From Saccharopolyspora soli (lineage in GTDB: Bacteria > Actinomycetota > Actinomycetes > Mycobacteriales > Pseudonocardiaceae): a stretch of 64,000 nucleotides of DNA. Below, one piece after another: positions 8,280 to 16,840 of this stretch. The stretch lies in NCBI RefSeq assembly GCF_022678645.1, contig NZ_JALBWV010000004.1, positions 62,001 through 126,000 of the forward strand, in the 5' to 3' direction. Within the stretch, counting starts at the first letter, position 1, and each line of letters begins with the position of its first letter. The position numbers and the translations under genes are program-made. The notes under the pieces were generated by a model. It did no database searches, was not told the DNA's origin, and was given only the letters and a program-made list of their open reading frames with translations.

Positions 8280-10133
8280 TCAGACGCGGTGATCGCCCGG
8301 ACCGTCGCTGTCGCGGGCGCCGCCCTCGACGCCCTGTCGGTAAGCCGCCCACAAACCGGGGTTGAGGCCGCCACGCGGTCCATTTGGAGAAGTGGGGCCC
8401 CCGGCGAGTTGGGGAGCCACATAGGTCTTGGTGCGGTCGCGTTTCGGCAGCGGAGGACGCTGGTCGTTGTCGCTCGGTCGGTAGCTGGTGGCATCCCCAA
8501 CCGCGGTCGCGGGGTCGGACCCGAATCCTGGAGGGCTCGCATACCACCGCGCCGTGTCCGAATCACTCGATGCAACAGGCTGGTCCGCGTCGAGGTAGCG
8601 ACGCGGGGCAGGCTGATCCGCGTCGAGGTAGCGACGCGGGGCAAGCTGGTCCGCGTCCACATAGCGAGGCGCGGAAGGCCGATCCGTACGAGCCCGGTGC
8701 GCGCCACGACGCCCGCCCGCACCTTCGCGGTCGGAAGCCGACATCGACGCCCTGGACACCACTTGCGGGACAGCGGTGTCGGATTGCGGCTCGGACAAGA
8801 CACCGGCACTCAGGACAGCAGTGCCGGAATACGACTCCGACAGGGCAACCGCACTCGGAACGGCCTCGATCTCCGCAGGAGCGCTCTCTGCTTCCTCGGT
8901 TTCCGGGTCACCCAACATGCTGCGGGGAATCACGACGTGGGCGTCTGTTCCGCCATACATGTTGTTCTCTAGCTCGACAGCGACGTGGTGCCGCTGGGCC
9001 AGTTGAGCGACCACGTACAGGCCGATCCGACCGTCCTTGAGCCGCTCATCGCGGTCCACCGAGCCGGGGTTGGCGAGAAGGGCGTTCAACTGGGCCCGAT
9101 CGTCTGGCCTGATGCCCAGTCCGCGGTCCCGAATGTCGATGGCCAGCCCAGCAGTAACCCGCTGGGTGCTCACCGTCACTTGGGTGTCGGGTTCCGAACA
9201 CGCGGTGGCGTTCTCGACGAGTTCGGCGACCAAGTGGATGACGTCGGCGACGGCATGGCCGTGCACCGTGCCGGGGACCGGCGGTATCACCTTGACTCGG
9301 GCGTAGTGCTCGACCTCGGCGACGGCGGAGCGCAGCACCGTGTACATGGCGACCGGCCGACTCCACTGACGCCGCGGCATCGAACCACCGAGCACGGCGA
9401 GGCTTTCCGCTTGACGGCGCACACCGGTCACGAGGTGGTCGACCGCGAACAACCCCTTGAGCAGGTCCGGGTCCTCCACGAGTTGTTCGAGCTCATCGAG
9501 TCGCTGGATCGCCCGGTGCGCGAGGGACTGGACTCGCCGAGCGATGTTGGCGAACACCGCGACGGTGGGATCAGCACCGACACCGGAAACGTGCTGCACG
9601 CGAACCACGGCGAACTCGATGGCGGCTTGGGCCTGCCGAACCTCGTAGGAGAGGAGTTCGAAGGGATGGCAGCCCGCGGCAGGTTCGTCGACGGGCCATC
9701 GCGGAGCTGGGTAATCGCCCCCGCGAACCCGTTCCAGCAGTTGGGGAAACTCCTTCTTCCCCTGTTCGACGGTGGAGCGCAGGTCGTCGATCCACTGCTT
9801 GGTGTGCCGCTCGGAGTCCTCGATCCACCGTTTGGAGGTCTGGACCGATTCGTCGATTCGCTGGTCGATTATGCTTGCGGTGGCCCTGACTCGGAAGACG
9901 GCAGTGGTCACGATGGCCGCGCAGCCCACGATCCCGCCACCGAGCACCGCGTACTGAAGCCCGGGGGAAGGGTTCGTGGTCAGCAGGACCGAGGCGGCGA
10001 TTCCCAGCAGCGCCATCGCAGCCAAGTGGAACATCACCAGCCGCAACAACTGGCTCCGCAGGTCATCGTCCGTGCCGTGCCATGACACCGGCAACCGCTC
10101 AGAACCCGTGGCAGATAAAGGGAGTTCAGACAT
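8280..10133 (-). CDS. cvnA: Conservon 2 sensor-histidine-kinase-like ATPase CvnA
   Basis: 617 residues from the ATG at 10133 (AAGGA five nt upstream; a GTG at 10172 is in frame but weaker). Two closely spaced TM segments near the N-terminus (LVMFHLAAMALLGIAASVLL and a GGGIVGCAAIVTTAVF helix) give only a short external loop, so unlike the CvnA proteins at 587 and 23730 it has no large sensing ectodomain. A coiled linker leads to a GHKL ATPase domain with N-box AELVENATACS and G-box RDRGLGI. No normal phospho-acceptor histidine is visible. The tail is long, Pro/Asp/Ser rich, and carries three 11-residue repeats (YVDADQLAPRR type). It heads the operon A-B-C-D that ends at 6868. Confidence 0.87.
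   Translation of the reverse strand: MSELPLSATGSERLPVSWHGTDDDLRSQLLRLVMFHLAAMALLGIAASVLLTTNPSPGLQYAVLGGGIVGCAAIVTTAVFRVRATASIIDQRIDESVQTSKRWIEDSERHTKQWIDDLRSTVEQGKKEFPQLLERVRGGDYPAPRWPVDEPAAGCHPFELLSYEVRQAQAAIEFAVVRVQHVSGVGADPTVAVFANIARRVQSLAHRAIQRLDELEQLVEDPDLLKGLFAVDHLVTGVRRQAESLAVLGGSMPRRQWSRPVAMYTVLRSAVAEVEHYARVKVIPPVPGTVHGHAVADVIHLVAELVENATACSEPDTQVTVSTQRVTAGLAIDIRDRGLGIRPDDRAQLNALLANPGSVDRDERLKDGRIGLYVVAQLAQRHHVAVELENNMYGGTDAHVVIPRSMLGDPETEEAESAPAEIEAVPSAVALSESYSGTAVLSAGVLSEPQSDTAVPQVVSRASMSASDREGAGGRRGAHRARTDRPSAPRYVDADQLAPRRYLDADQPAPRRYLDADQPVASSDSDTARWYASPPGFGSDPATAVGDATSYRPSDNDQRPPLPKRDRTKTYVAPQLAGGPTSPNGPRGGLNPGLWAAYRQGVEGGARDSDGPGDHRV
8578..8676. repeat. Three 33-bp tandem repeats inside cvnA of conservon 2
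   Basis: Units at 8578-8610, 8611-8643 and 8644-8676. The first two are almost identical, while the third has drifted in its second half. The 33-bp period keeps the frame and yields three 11-residue repeats of the type RRYLDADQPAP in the disordered C-terminal tail of CvnA2. Copy number is likely variable between strains. Confidence 0.85.
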
Positions 10134-10942
10134 CAGCGTCCTTGGTACGGGGGAATAATCGGCGACGGGCACGCCTGTCCATGGTCGGGGACGTCACCGC
10201 TGGGACCACTGGTGCTCACTATTGTTGATCAACATATCAGCGACGGTGATTCTAGCGACACAAAAGCAAGCTGAATAGGCAGGGGGCTCACCCCTCCAGA
10301 ACACCTCGATTTCCGGTCGCGACGTGCGCAAACACAATCTCGAACCAGCGGAGTGCCTGCTCCGCTGGTTGGTCGGTCGCAACTTCCAGAACGACACGGC
10401 GACCCTGTGCCCCCGGTCACCGAAGCCCGAGCCGGTTACCGACCGCAAGGCCGAACTCGCCGCGGCCGACGCCTGCGACATCCTTGTCGTACACCCTGAC
10501 GTGGCGCGACGGTTCCTTCGACTTGAGCGCTGACCGGCAGCCGCGGCAAAAACCCCTACTGACAGCGACTCTCGATTGCTCCATTCGGGTATATCTGGCT
10601 CCTGCGGCAGAACTCACTTCCACAGCGCCAACTTCAGCACGAGTCGGAGTGGTTTGAACCACGACACCTGATTCCGCGTGTCTTGTGCCGCCTCGGGGAG
10701 CGCCTGCGGCTCCCCTGGATCCGCGAGTTCGAGTCCGTGGCGCGAAGACCCGGACCGCATCAGCTTCCGGCTGACTCCCCCGTACCACCAACAGCGGCAC
10801 CCGGCTAGCGCGCAGGAGTCGGACAACCAGCGTCCGATTGTTCGCGTTGTCACGGAACGTTTGGAAAGGCCACCGCTGATGAAATGGCGCACCGGGTGTC
10901 CCTCCCGTCGGGAGCGACACCCGGTGCGCAGTCGAACTGCCA
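10134..10942. other. Intergenic region with a terminator hairpin, no gene seen
   Basis: An 809-bp gap upstream of cvnA2 and downstream of the NLP gene. A 69-codon frame (10324-10533) and minus-strand frames lack ribosome sites and family motifs, so I do not call them. A small GC hairpin (arms GGGGAGC/GCTCCCC) is at 10695-10715, and the palindrome GTGGTT-TG-AACCAC is near 10649. The lower-GC stretch 10200-10280 is the likely promoter area of conservon 2. Confidence 0.5.
10888..10930. terminator. Long hairpin after the NLP gene
   Basis: Arms of 14 perfect pairs, GCGCACCGGGTGTC (10888-10901) with GACACCCGGTGCGC (10917-10930), continue into a second 5-bp stem CTCCC/GGGAG around a 3-nt loop with only one C/C mismatch. 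It lies 13 bp beyond the stop of the minus-strand NLP gene and is well placed as its terminator. Confidence 0.85.
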
Positions 10943-11791
10943 TCATTCGTTGGGATTGAACGGAATGCCCTCCGGCTTGGCGCTTTCGAGGTTGCCCGCG
11001 AAGGCGCTGTCCTTGATCGCCAGGCTCGCGCTGCCGAAGTCGGCGGATGTCAGCTTGTCCCGTAGGCCGTCGGGGAAGTTGTCCCAGCTGACCAGATCCG
11101 GGTACTGCCACGTCCCGTAGTGGTTCTCCGGCTGTTCGTCCATGTTGGCCAGGCGGAACGCGTGGGTGCCGGGGCCGTCCTTGTGGTAGATGATCTTCGG
11201 ATGGGTCCCGTCCCAGGCGACCTGGGAACTGGGGTACGTGGAGTAGTCACCGTGCGCCGACGTCGAAACGTATTGCGCCTGGTCCTGGTAAACCCACACC
11301 ACGACGTGCTCGATGTCGTGCCGGTGGCCGCCGAGGCCGCTGCCGTCCACGGCTTGATCCTTCTCGAAGTACAGGTCGTAGAGGTAGGCGCACCAACCGT
11401 TCTGGTTGCACTTGGAACGGGAGTAGGAGTTGGTGTTGTCGAGGTCGGATTGGTCGTGGCAGTTCCCGTTGACCGCGCCGGAGGGCTCCAACCCCGGCGC
11501 GATCGTGCCATCGGAGCCGATCGCGGGAGTGGGGTAGCAGCCGTCGCCGTCGTAGTCGAAAGCGGGTTGCCATTTGGCGTCGGCTTCCGCGGCGCTGCCG
11601 GGCAGCGCCGAAGGTGGATCCGCTGAGGCATAGGCCGGGGGCAGTGCGAGCAGCAACACGGCAGCACCGGCGAAGGCGCGGATGACGAACGCCGACTTCC
11701 CGGCTCGCCGCACGCCCTTGCGCTCGACCGGCGATTCTTCTTTGCGCCGGAAAAGGCGTAACGTCTTTCTGGTTCCGTCCACTGTGTCCAT
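10943..11791 (-). CDS. Secreted NPP1/NLP (necrosis-inducing-like) protein
   Basis: 282 residues. A basic N-terminus and hydrophobic stretch (about 34-53, ending PPAYASA) form a signal peptide. The mature part matches NPP1/Nep1-like proteins: FDYDGDGCYPTPAI near residue 78, paired cysteines, and the central heptapeptide GHRHDIE at about 155-161, a close variant of the GHRHDWE motif that binds the divalent ion in plant-toxic members. NLPs from plant pathogens bind sphingolipids and lyse dicot membranes; many actinomycete and saprophyte members have unproven activity. ATG at 11791, with a loose AGAGG site. It is monocistronic with a strong terminator hairpin just after the stop. Toxic function is not implied by sequence alone. 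Confidence 0.87.
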   Translation of the reverse strand: MDTVDGTRKTLRLFRRKEESPVERKGVRRAGKSAFVIRAFAGAAVLLLALPPAYASADPPSALPGSAAEADAKWQPAFDYDGDGCYPTPAIGSDGTIAPGLEPSGAVNGNCHDQSDLDNTNSYSRSKCNQNGWCAYLYDLYFEKDQAVDGSGLGGHRHDIEHVVVWVYQDQAQYVSTSAHGDYSTYPSSQVAWDGTHPKIIYHKDGPGTHAFRLANMDEQPENHYGTWQYPDLVSWDNFPDGLRDKLTSADFGSASLAIKDSAFAGNLESAKPEGIPFNPNE

Positions 11792-12063
11792 AGCAACTAC
11801 GACCTCTCGATCTTGCCGGTAGGACTCGGCTGATCATAGTTGCTTTCCCAACCCGGACAGCGAATTCGAGTTGAACAGGAACGATCGACTCAATCTCGGC
11901 CGATGGATTTCCCATATTCAATTCAGGAGACGAGTCGACGCCGGGAGACGATTGACCTCGCAGGTCGACGTGAGGGAGCCGGGTTTCCGGAGCGGTCAGG
12001 CATTTCGCGTGGTGGCCGCCGCAGGAAAACCGGGAACTCCGGTAATGGTGAAAACTCGGCCGG

Positions 12064-13458
12064 TCAAGCGGCTGAGGACTTCAGTGTCGCGGGCTCGTTC
12101 TGGATGCGGTTGCGCACTGCCGCCCAGTAGATCAGGCCAGGCACGGCGAGCCCGAGCAGCCAGGCGATGTCGGCGCCGCCGAGGAATGGCACCAGGAAAC
12201 CGGTGAAGACGCCGTCGGCGTTGGAGAACGGGATCTGCACCAGGATGCCGAAGAGGTAGGCCACCAGCGCCGGAACGCACCAGCGCCCGTAGCGGCCGTT
12301 CGGGTCGTACATGGCTGCCAGTTCGTAGTTCTCCTTGCGCAGCAAGTAGAAATCGATCAGGTTGATCGCGCTCCACGGGGTGAGGAAGTACAGCAAGAAG
12401 TGCAGGAACAGCACGAAGTTCGACAGGAAGTCACCGCGGCCGAGCACCGCCGCGACGCCGCCCACCGCCCCGAACAGTCCGATGTAGACAATTCGGGTGC
12501 TCGGCGCGAGCATGACCTTCCGGGTGAACGCAGTCAGCGTGGTGGCCACGGTCATGTAACCGCCGTAGATGTTGAGCACGTTGACGGTGAACTTGCCCAG
12601 CGCGACTGCCATCAGCAACGGCAGCACCAGGGCCGGTCCGCCGAGCCCGACCACGTAGGCGACCTCGTGCCCCTTGAACGCCGGACCCGCGACGGCGTAG
12701 GCCAGGGCTCCGAACGACATCGCCCAGGTCGCGCCGATAGCGGTACCACCGTAGGTCCACCAGAACGTGGCGCGGATCGAGGTGCTCGCCGGAAGATACC
12801 GCGAGGTGTCCGCGACGTACGGGCCGAAGGTCAGCTGCCAGGACGCCGTCAGCGACAGCGCGAGCAGGAAAGCTGGCAGATCGAGTTCCGCATCGGCCAA
12901 CACCGGGCCGAGGTCGTGGGTGGTGAGCAGCCGGATCGTCAGGTACACGAACACCACGACCGACACCAGCGAAGCCAGCCACCCGAAGCGGTGGATCAAC
13001 CGGTAGCCCACGATCGCGATCAGCGCGGAAAGCCCGGCGTAGACCAGGATGCCCAGGTCGACGGGCAGACCGGTGATCTCGGCGAGCGCCTGACCGCCCA
13101 GCACGCTGCCGCTGGCGAAGTAGCCCAGGTACATCAGAACGACCAGGACCAAGGGCAGCACCGCACCGTAAACGCCGAACTGAGCGCGGCTCTGGATCAT
13201 CTGCGGAACACCGAGTTTGGGACCCTGCGCGGCGTGCAGCGCCATCGGTACGGCGCCGATGCCGTTGCCCAGTGCGACCGCCACCAGCGCCCACAGCGGG
13301 TGCAGGCCGACGAGCACCGTCAGCGCACCGGTAACCGCTGCGGTGATCTGCATGTTCCCGGCGAACCACAGCGTGAACAGGCTGCGCGGGTGGCCGTGCC
13401 GTTCGCGGTCCGGAACGGGGTCGATCGATCGGCCTTCGATCCGCATCGCTCCGGCCAT
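12064..13458 (-). CDS. NCS1 family nucleobase/cation symporter (cytosine/purine/allantoin permease type)
   Basis: 464 residues with about 12 TM helices. The N-terminal consensus LFTLWFAGNMQITAAVTGAL is typical of NCS1 carriers, as is GAVPMALHAAQGPKLGVPQM and the later FVLFLHFLLYFLTPWSAINLIDFYL. These proteins import nucleobases, hydantoins, thiamine or related molecules with H+ or Na+; the substrate cannot be fixed here because no catabolic enzyme is next to it. The ATG at 13458 has a very good site (GAGGAGG, 7 nt). The longer frame to 13827 has no support. Single gene on the minus strand. Confidence 0.87.
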   Translation of the reverse strand: MAGAMRIEGRSIDPVPDRERHGHPRSLFTLWFAGNMQITAAVTGALTVLVGLHPLWALVAVALGNGIGAVPMALHAAQGPKLGVPQMIQSRAQFGVYGAVLPLVLVVLMYLGYFASGSVLGGQALAEITGLPVDLGILVYAGLSALIAIVGYRLIHRFGWLASLVSVVVFVYLTIRLLTTHDLGPVLADAELDLPAFLLALSLTASWQLTFGPYVADTSRYLPASTSIRATFWWTYGGTAIGATWAMSFGALAYAVAGPAFKGHEVAYVVGLGGPALVLPLLMAVALGKFTVNVLNIYGGYMTVATTLTAFTRKVMLAPSTRIVYIGLFGAVGGVAAVLGRGDFLSNFVLFLHFLLYFLTPWSAINLIDFYLLRKENYELAAMYDPNGRYGRWCVPALVAYLFGILVQIPFSNADGVFTGFLVPFLGGADIAWLLGLAVPGLIYWAAVRNRIQNEPATLKSSAA

Positions 13459-14172
13459 GTGCCCTCCTCGCGATGGCAACGTCAAGTTCGTTCCATTAGC
13501 CGCCGCGCACCCGAGCAGAGCAATGGCCACCACGCACCAGCTGTCCAGAATCCCAGACACACGCCCACTGACCGACACGCACAACGCCGACCTGTTCCGG
13601 CTTCCGGTGGGCGGCAGTTGTCCTGGACCGGGCCGCCCTGAGTGAGCCCGACAGCGCCGCAGCCGAAGCGACGGTCCAGGAAGCCAATCTCCACCGGAGA
13701 TCTGCGGCGGATGGTCCGAGATTTCGTGAGAATTCTCGCCCCTTCCCCGATCAGTCCCGACGCGGTCCCGCCGACACCCCAGCCCACAACGCCGAAGTCG
13801 CCCAACGCCATGGCGACGGTTGCGCACCGATCACGCAACAGCAGCCACCGCCACCCCCAGACCGAACCCCCAGCCACCATCCGCCCAGGCCACGGCCCGG
13901 AGGGTGACAGGAAGGTTCCCATGCTACGAAAACGCGGCGGCCGAACCGCACGAATCCGCCGCTGTCCAGCAGCGCGAGCGACTCGGAGCGATCCGCCCCA
14001 CAGGGTCTTAACTCCATAACCGTCGGGAGCTCGCTGGGATCCCCAAGAGGCCGTAGATCGAGACCGCGTGCAGCTTCGGCACTCTGGCGCGACTGGCCGA
14101 GGCGTTGGATGCGCCAGTGTGCGCAGGGCTGACACCGAGCCAGTCGTCACCTACAACACTCTGAGTTCTGAT
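13459..14172. other. Intergenic region with one single-arm copy of the palindromic repeat
   Basis: A 714-bp gap with no convincing gene. It holds a single right arm of the dispersed repeat (TGACAGGAAGGTTCCC core) at 13905-13925, the leftmost copy in the window. Open frames on both strands are compositional shadows with no start sites. Confidence 0.5.
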
Positions 14173-15648
14173 TCACCGCTGGTCGGCTTGAGGGCGTCCC
14201 GACTCGATCATCCAGGACGAGACGGTGCGCACGGCACCACCGGGATCGCTGGTGTCAGCGGCGAGGAAGTCGGTGCGCCACTGGGAGGCATTGATCGTGC
14301 AGAGCGTGTATCCGCTGTTCTCGTCGTAGAAGCGGACTTGCGGGTTCTCCGGCAGCGACGGCTTGGTCAGGTGCGAGGTGGAAGCGGCAGACGAGCTGAT
14401 GCCGGTGGTGAGGAATTCAGTCAGCACCGGCAGGCCGTCGAGGTTCCGGTCCGCTGGAACGTTGTTCACCCACGCGGTATGCCAGTCAGCTGAGAGAAAC
14501 ACCGGATTTCGCGCCCGTGTCTCGGCGAGATCGTCCAACAGCCGCTGCCGAGCCGCTGGATAGCCATTCCACGAGGCGTAATACACGTCCCGGCCCGCAC
14601 CAGCTGCGAGGTCGTACGGCGTGAAAAGCCCTGCTTGCACGATCGGGTTCCATGCCGTGTCGGTGCTGCTCAAGCTCCGGCGCAGCCACTGCTCCTGGCT
14701 CGCGCCGAGCATCGACCGCGCGGGGTCGTGAACTTGCTGGTCATCGCGGAATTGCTGGGTGTCGAGCAGGTGCAGCCGGGCGAGTGCGCCGAAGTCGATG
14801 TTGTGGTGGATGCGCATGCTCGGCCCGTTGGGATGGGCAACCGCGGACATCGGGAGGTGTTCGTAAAACGCCTGGTAGGCGGCGGAACGACGATCGGACG
14901 GGGTTTGTTCGCCGTCCTCGGCTGCTTCGTCGCTGTTGGGTATCACCAGCCACGGCGCGGACGCGTGGGCGTCCTGCAGGTGCGGGTCGAGCCGGTACAG
15001 GGCGTGACGCAAGCGGTAGGACTGCAGATCCGTCGCGTCCGCACGCAGATGGGAGGGGATCTCGGCCAACCGAGGTCGAGCTCCGGTGGTGTAGACGTTC
15101 TCGTAGATGTAGTCGCCGACGTGGACAACGAGGTCGAGGTCTCGGACGGCCATGTCCCGGTAAGCGGTGTAGTAGCCGTCCTCGAATCGCTGGCAGGACG
15201 CGACTGCCATTCGCAACGTGGACACCCTCGCATCCTCTGCTGGCAGGGTCCTGGTGCGGCCGATCCGGCTCGTCGCCCTGCCGCAGTGAAACCGGTAGAA
15301 GTACCAGCGTCCTGGTGCCAACCCGGCAACGTCCACATGCACGCTGTGCGCGGCCTCGGGGAATGCGACTGCAGTGCCTTGCTGCACTACCTTGCAGAAC
15401 CGTTCGTCCTCGGCAATCTGCCACTGCACCGGCAGAGCACGCGGGGCGAGACCACCGTCGATCTCCAGTGGCGACGGTGCCAACCGGGTCCACAGCGTGA
15501 CTCGCGTCGGAGTCGGCGCACCGGACGCGACGCCGAGCGTGAACGGATAGCGATCCCACTCCCCGATGGCGACGCCGGTGCCGAAGTAGAGGCCCGCAGC
15601 GGCACCGAGCCCGCCCCCAAGCACACCGCGCCGCCCGATTCGGATCAC
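14173..15648 (-). CDS. phoD: PhoD-like alkaline phosphatase/phosphodiesterase, with altered metal-site motif
   Basis: About 491 residues. The N-terminus has a twin-arginine-type signal (RIGRRGVLGGG plus hydrophobic run), so Tat export is likely. It follows the PhoD layout: PFTLGVASGAPTPTRVTLWTRL Fn3-like domain, then SCQRFEDGYYTAYRDMA, VVHVGDYIYEN, YRLRHALYRLDPHLQDAHAS, and SADWHTAWVNN near the end. PhoD enzymes use Fe3+ and Ca2+ to hydrolyse phosphomono- and diesters. The usual block after the PW pair, WDDHE, is replaced here by IPNSDE, so metal ligands appear lost; all three frames were checked and a simple frameshift does not restore it. It may be catalytically altered. GTG 15648 has GGAGGG upstream; GTG 15666 is an alternative. 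Confidence 0.82.
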   Translation of the reverse strand: MIRIGRRGVLGGGLGAAAGLYFGTGVAIGEWDRYPFTLGVASGAPTPTRVTLWTRLAPSPLEIDGGLAPRALPVQWQIAEDERFCKVVQQGTAVAFPEAAHSVHVDVAGLAPGRWYFYRFHCGRATSRIGRTRTLPAEDARVSTLRMAVASCQRFEDGYYTAYRDMAVRDLDLVVHVGDYIYENVYTTGARPRLAEIPSHLRADATDLQSYRLRHALYRLDPHLQDAHASAPWLVIPNSDEAAEDGEQTPSDRRSAAYQAFYEHLPMSAVAHPNGPSMRIHHNIDFGALARLHLLDTQQFRDDQQVHDPARSMLGASQEQWLRRSLSSTDTAWNPIVQAGLFTPYDLAAGAGRDVYYASWNGYPAARQRLLDDLAETRARNPVFLSADWHTAWVNNVPADRNLDGLPVLTEFLTTGISSSAASTSHLTKPSLPENPQVRFYDENSGYTLCTINASQWRTDFLAADTSDPGGAVRTVSSWMIESGRPQADQR

Positions 15649-15746
15649 AACACCGACCCTCCCCACACCTCACACCGCGAGCAGAAAACCAGCCGGACAT
15701 GAACGGCCGACACGCCCGCCATGAACACCACGCTGCCGACCGATGC

Positions 15747-15792
15747 AGCATGGGAACCTTCCTGTCAGTTTTGACAGGAAGGTTCCCATGCT
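15747..15792. repeat. Full copy of the dispersed palindromic repeat
   Basis: The cleanest copy: two perfectly complementary 21-nt arms (15747-15767 and 15772-15792; core GGGAACCTTCCTGTCA) around a GTTT loop. It lies in the 373-bp gap between the GntR stop and the phoD start, two minus-strand genes. It could end GntR transcription. The rest of the gap holds no gene. Confidence 0.95.
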
Positions 15793-16021
15793 CCTGGTCG
15801 AACTCGCCCGGCGAGCGGCGTCCAGCCATCAGGACCATCCACTGTGGTTGCCTTCGTGATGCCGCTGATGATGTCGACCGCACGGCGCTGGTCGAGCTCG
15901 GCGGAGCGACAACGTCAGCCGCGATGGTCTGCCCCATAGCCGTATCCGGCAATGCCGTGGAGCTGCGCGGCCCGAATAAGGGCCAAGTACCCCGCCCGAT
16001 TGGCAGTCGGAGAGGTCCCGG

Positions 16022-16777
16022 TCAGCGGGTAGGCCGGGAAGTTCCGCCGGTGAACGGTTCGACTTCGTAGAAGTCGTTGATGTGACGTCGGACGAGGTCG
16101 ACCGCCCGTGATGCGTCGCGCTCCTCGATAGCCCGCACGATTTCTCGATGTTCGGCGCGCACCGTCTTCGCGGTCTCCTGCCAGTCGGCCAGCCGCTCGT
16201 ACGCGTCGATCATCCGCCGTTGAATGGCGGTGCGCAGGGAACTCATCAAGTAGGAAGCCAGCGAATTGCCGGTGGACTCCGCGACACGCACGTGGAATTC
16301 GGTGTCGAGCCGGTTGAAGTCGCGGGCGGTGAGCTCCATCGCGTCCATCTGGTCCAGGATGCCCCGCAATGCCTTGTGATCTTCGACGGTGGCGTTGCGC
16401 GCGGCATCTGCGACCGCCCACTCCTCCAACATCAGCCGGGTGCGGAGCACATCGGTGTCGCTGAAATGCCCGAGCGCCAACTGCATCTTCAGCAGGATCG
16501 TGAAGCCCCCGCCGGGACGGCCGACGAACACTGTCCCGCCATCGGGCCCCCGACCCGGCCGAACGTCGACGATGCCGAGGGCTTCCAGCACCCGCAGCGA
16601 CTCGCGCAGCGATGGGCGGCTGACACCGAGGAGTTGGGAGAGTTCGCGTTCGCTGGGCAGCCGGTCGCCCGGTGCGAGCAGTCCATCGAGCATCCGCTGC
16701 TCGATCTGCGCCATGACCTGCTCATAGGTGCGAACTTTGCGCACCGGCTCCCATGAGCTCTGACTTGCGGAACTCAC
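16022..16777 (-). CDS. FadR-type GntR transcriptional regulator (FCD domain)
   Basis: 251 residues. An N-terminal winged HTH (about 18-85: AQIEQRMLDGLLAPGDRLPS ERELSQLLGVSRPSLRESLR) is followed by the GRG wing and an all-helical FCD effector domain with RLMLEEWAVADAARN, DTEFHVRVAESTGN and EHREIVRAIEERD, including the conserved Asp and His residues that hold a metal in this group. The GTG at 16777 has GAGGAG upstream. It lies 63 bp downstream of, and in the same direction as, the SAF-domain oxidoreductase, so it probably autoregulates that two-gene operon in response to an acid or sugar-acid substrate. The effector is unknown. Confidence 0.86.
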   Translation of the reverse strand: MSSASQSSWEPVRKVRTYEQVMAQIEQRMLDGLLAPGDRLPSERELSQLLGVSRPSLRESLRVLEALGIVDVRPGRGPDGGTVFVGRPGGGFTILLKMQLALGHFSDTDVLRTRLMLEEWAVADAARNATVEDHKALRGILDQMDAMELTARDFNRLDTEFHVRVAESTGNSLASYLMSSLRTAIQRRMIDAYERLADWQETAKTVRAEHREIVRAIEERDASRAVDLVRRHINDFYEVEPFTGGTSRPTR

Positions 16778-16840
16778 GCCTCTCCTCGAATTCCAGCGGT
16801 GGCGTCGGAGACCGCGTCACCTTGCGGGCGCTGCCCGATG

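Noticed and set aside
10621-10760. A tRNA-like stretch (GAGTTCGAGTCCG and the palindrome GTGGTTTGAACCAC)
   Set aside because: No acceptor stem, anticodon arm or correct T-stem can be built on either strand.
12400-13641. A 413-codon plus-strand open frame
   Set aside because: It is antisense to the NCS1 permease, has a Gln/Arg/His-rich random composition and no ribosome site.
15747-15792. Terminal inverted repeats of a transposon
   Set aside because: The two arms are only 4 bp apart with no transposase between any pair of arms in the window.
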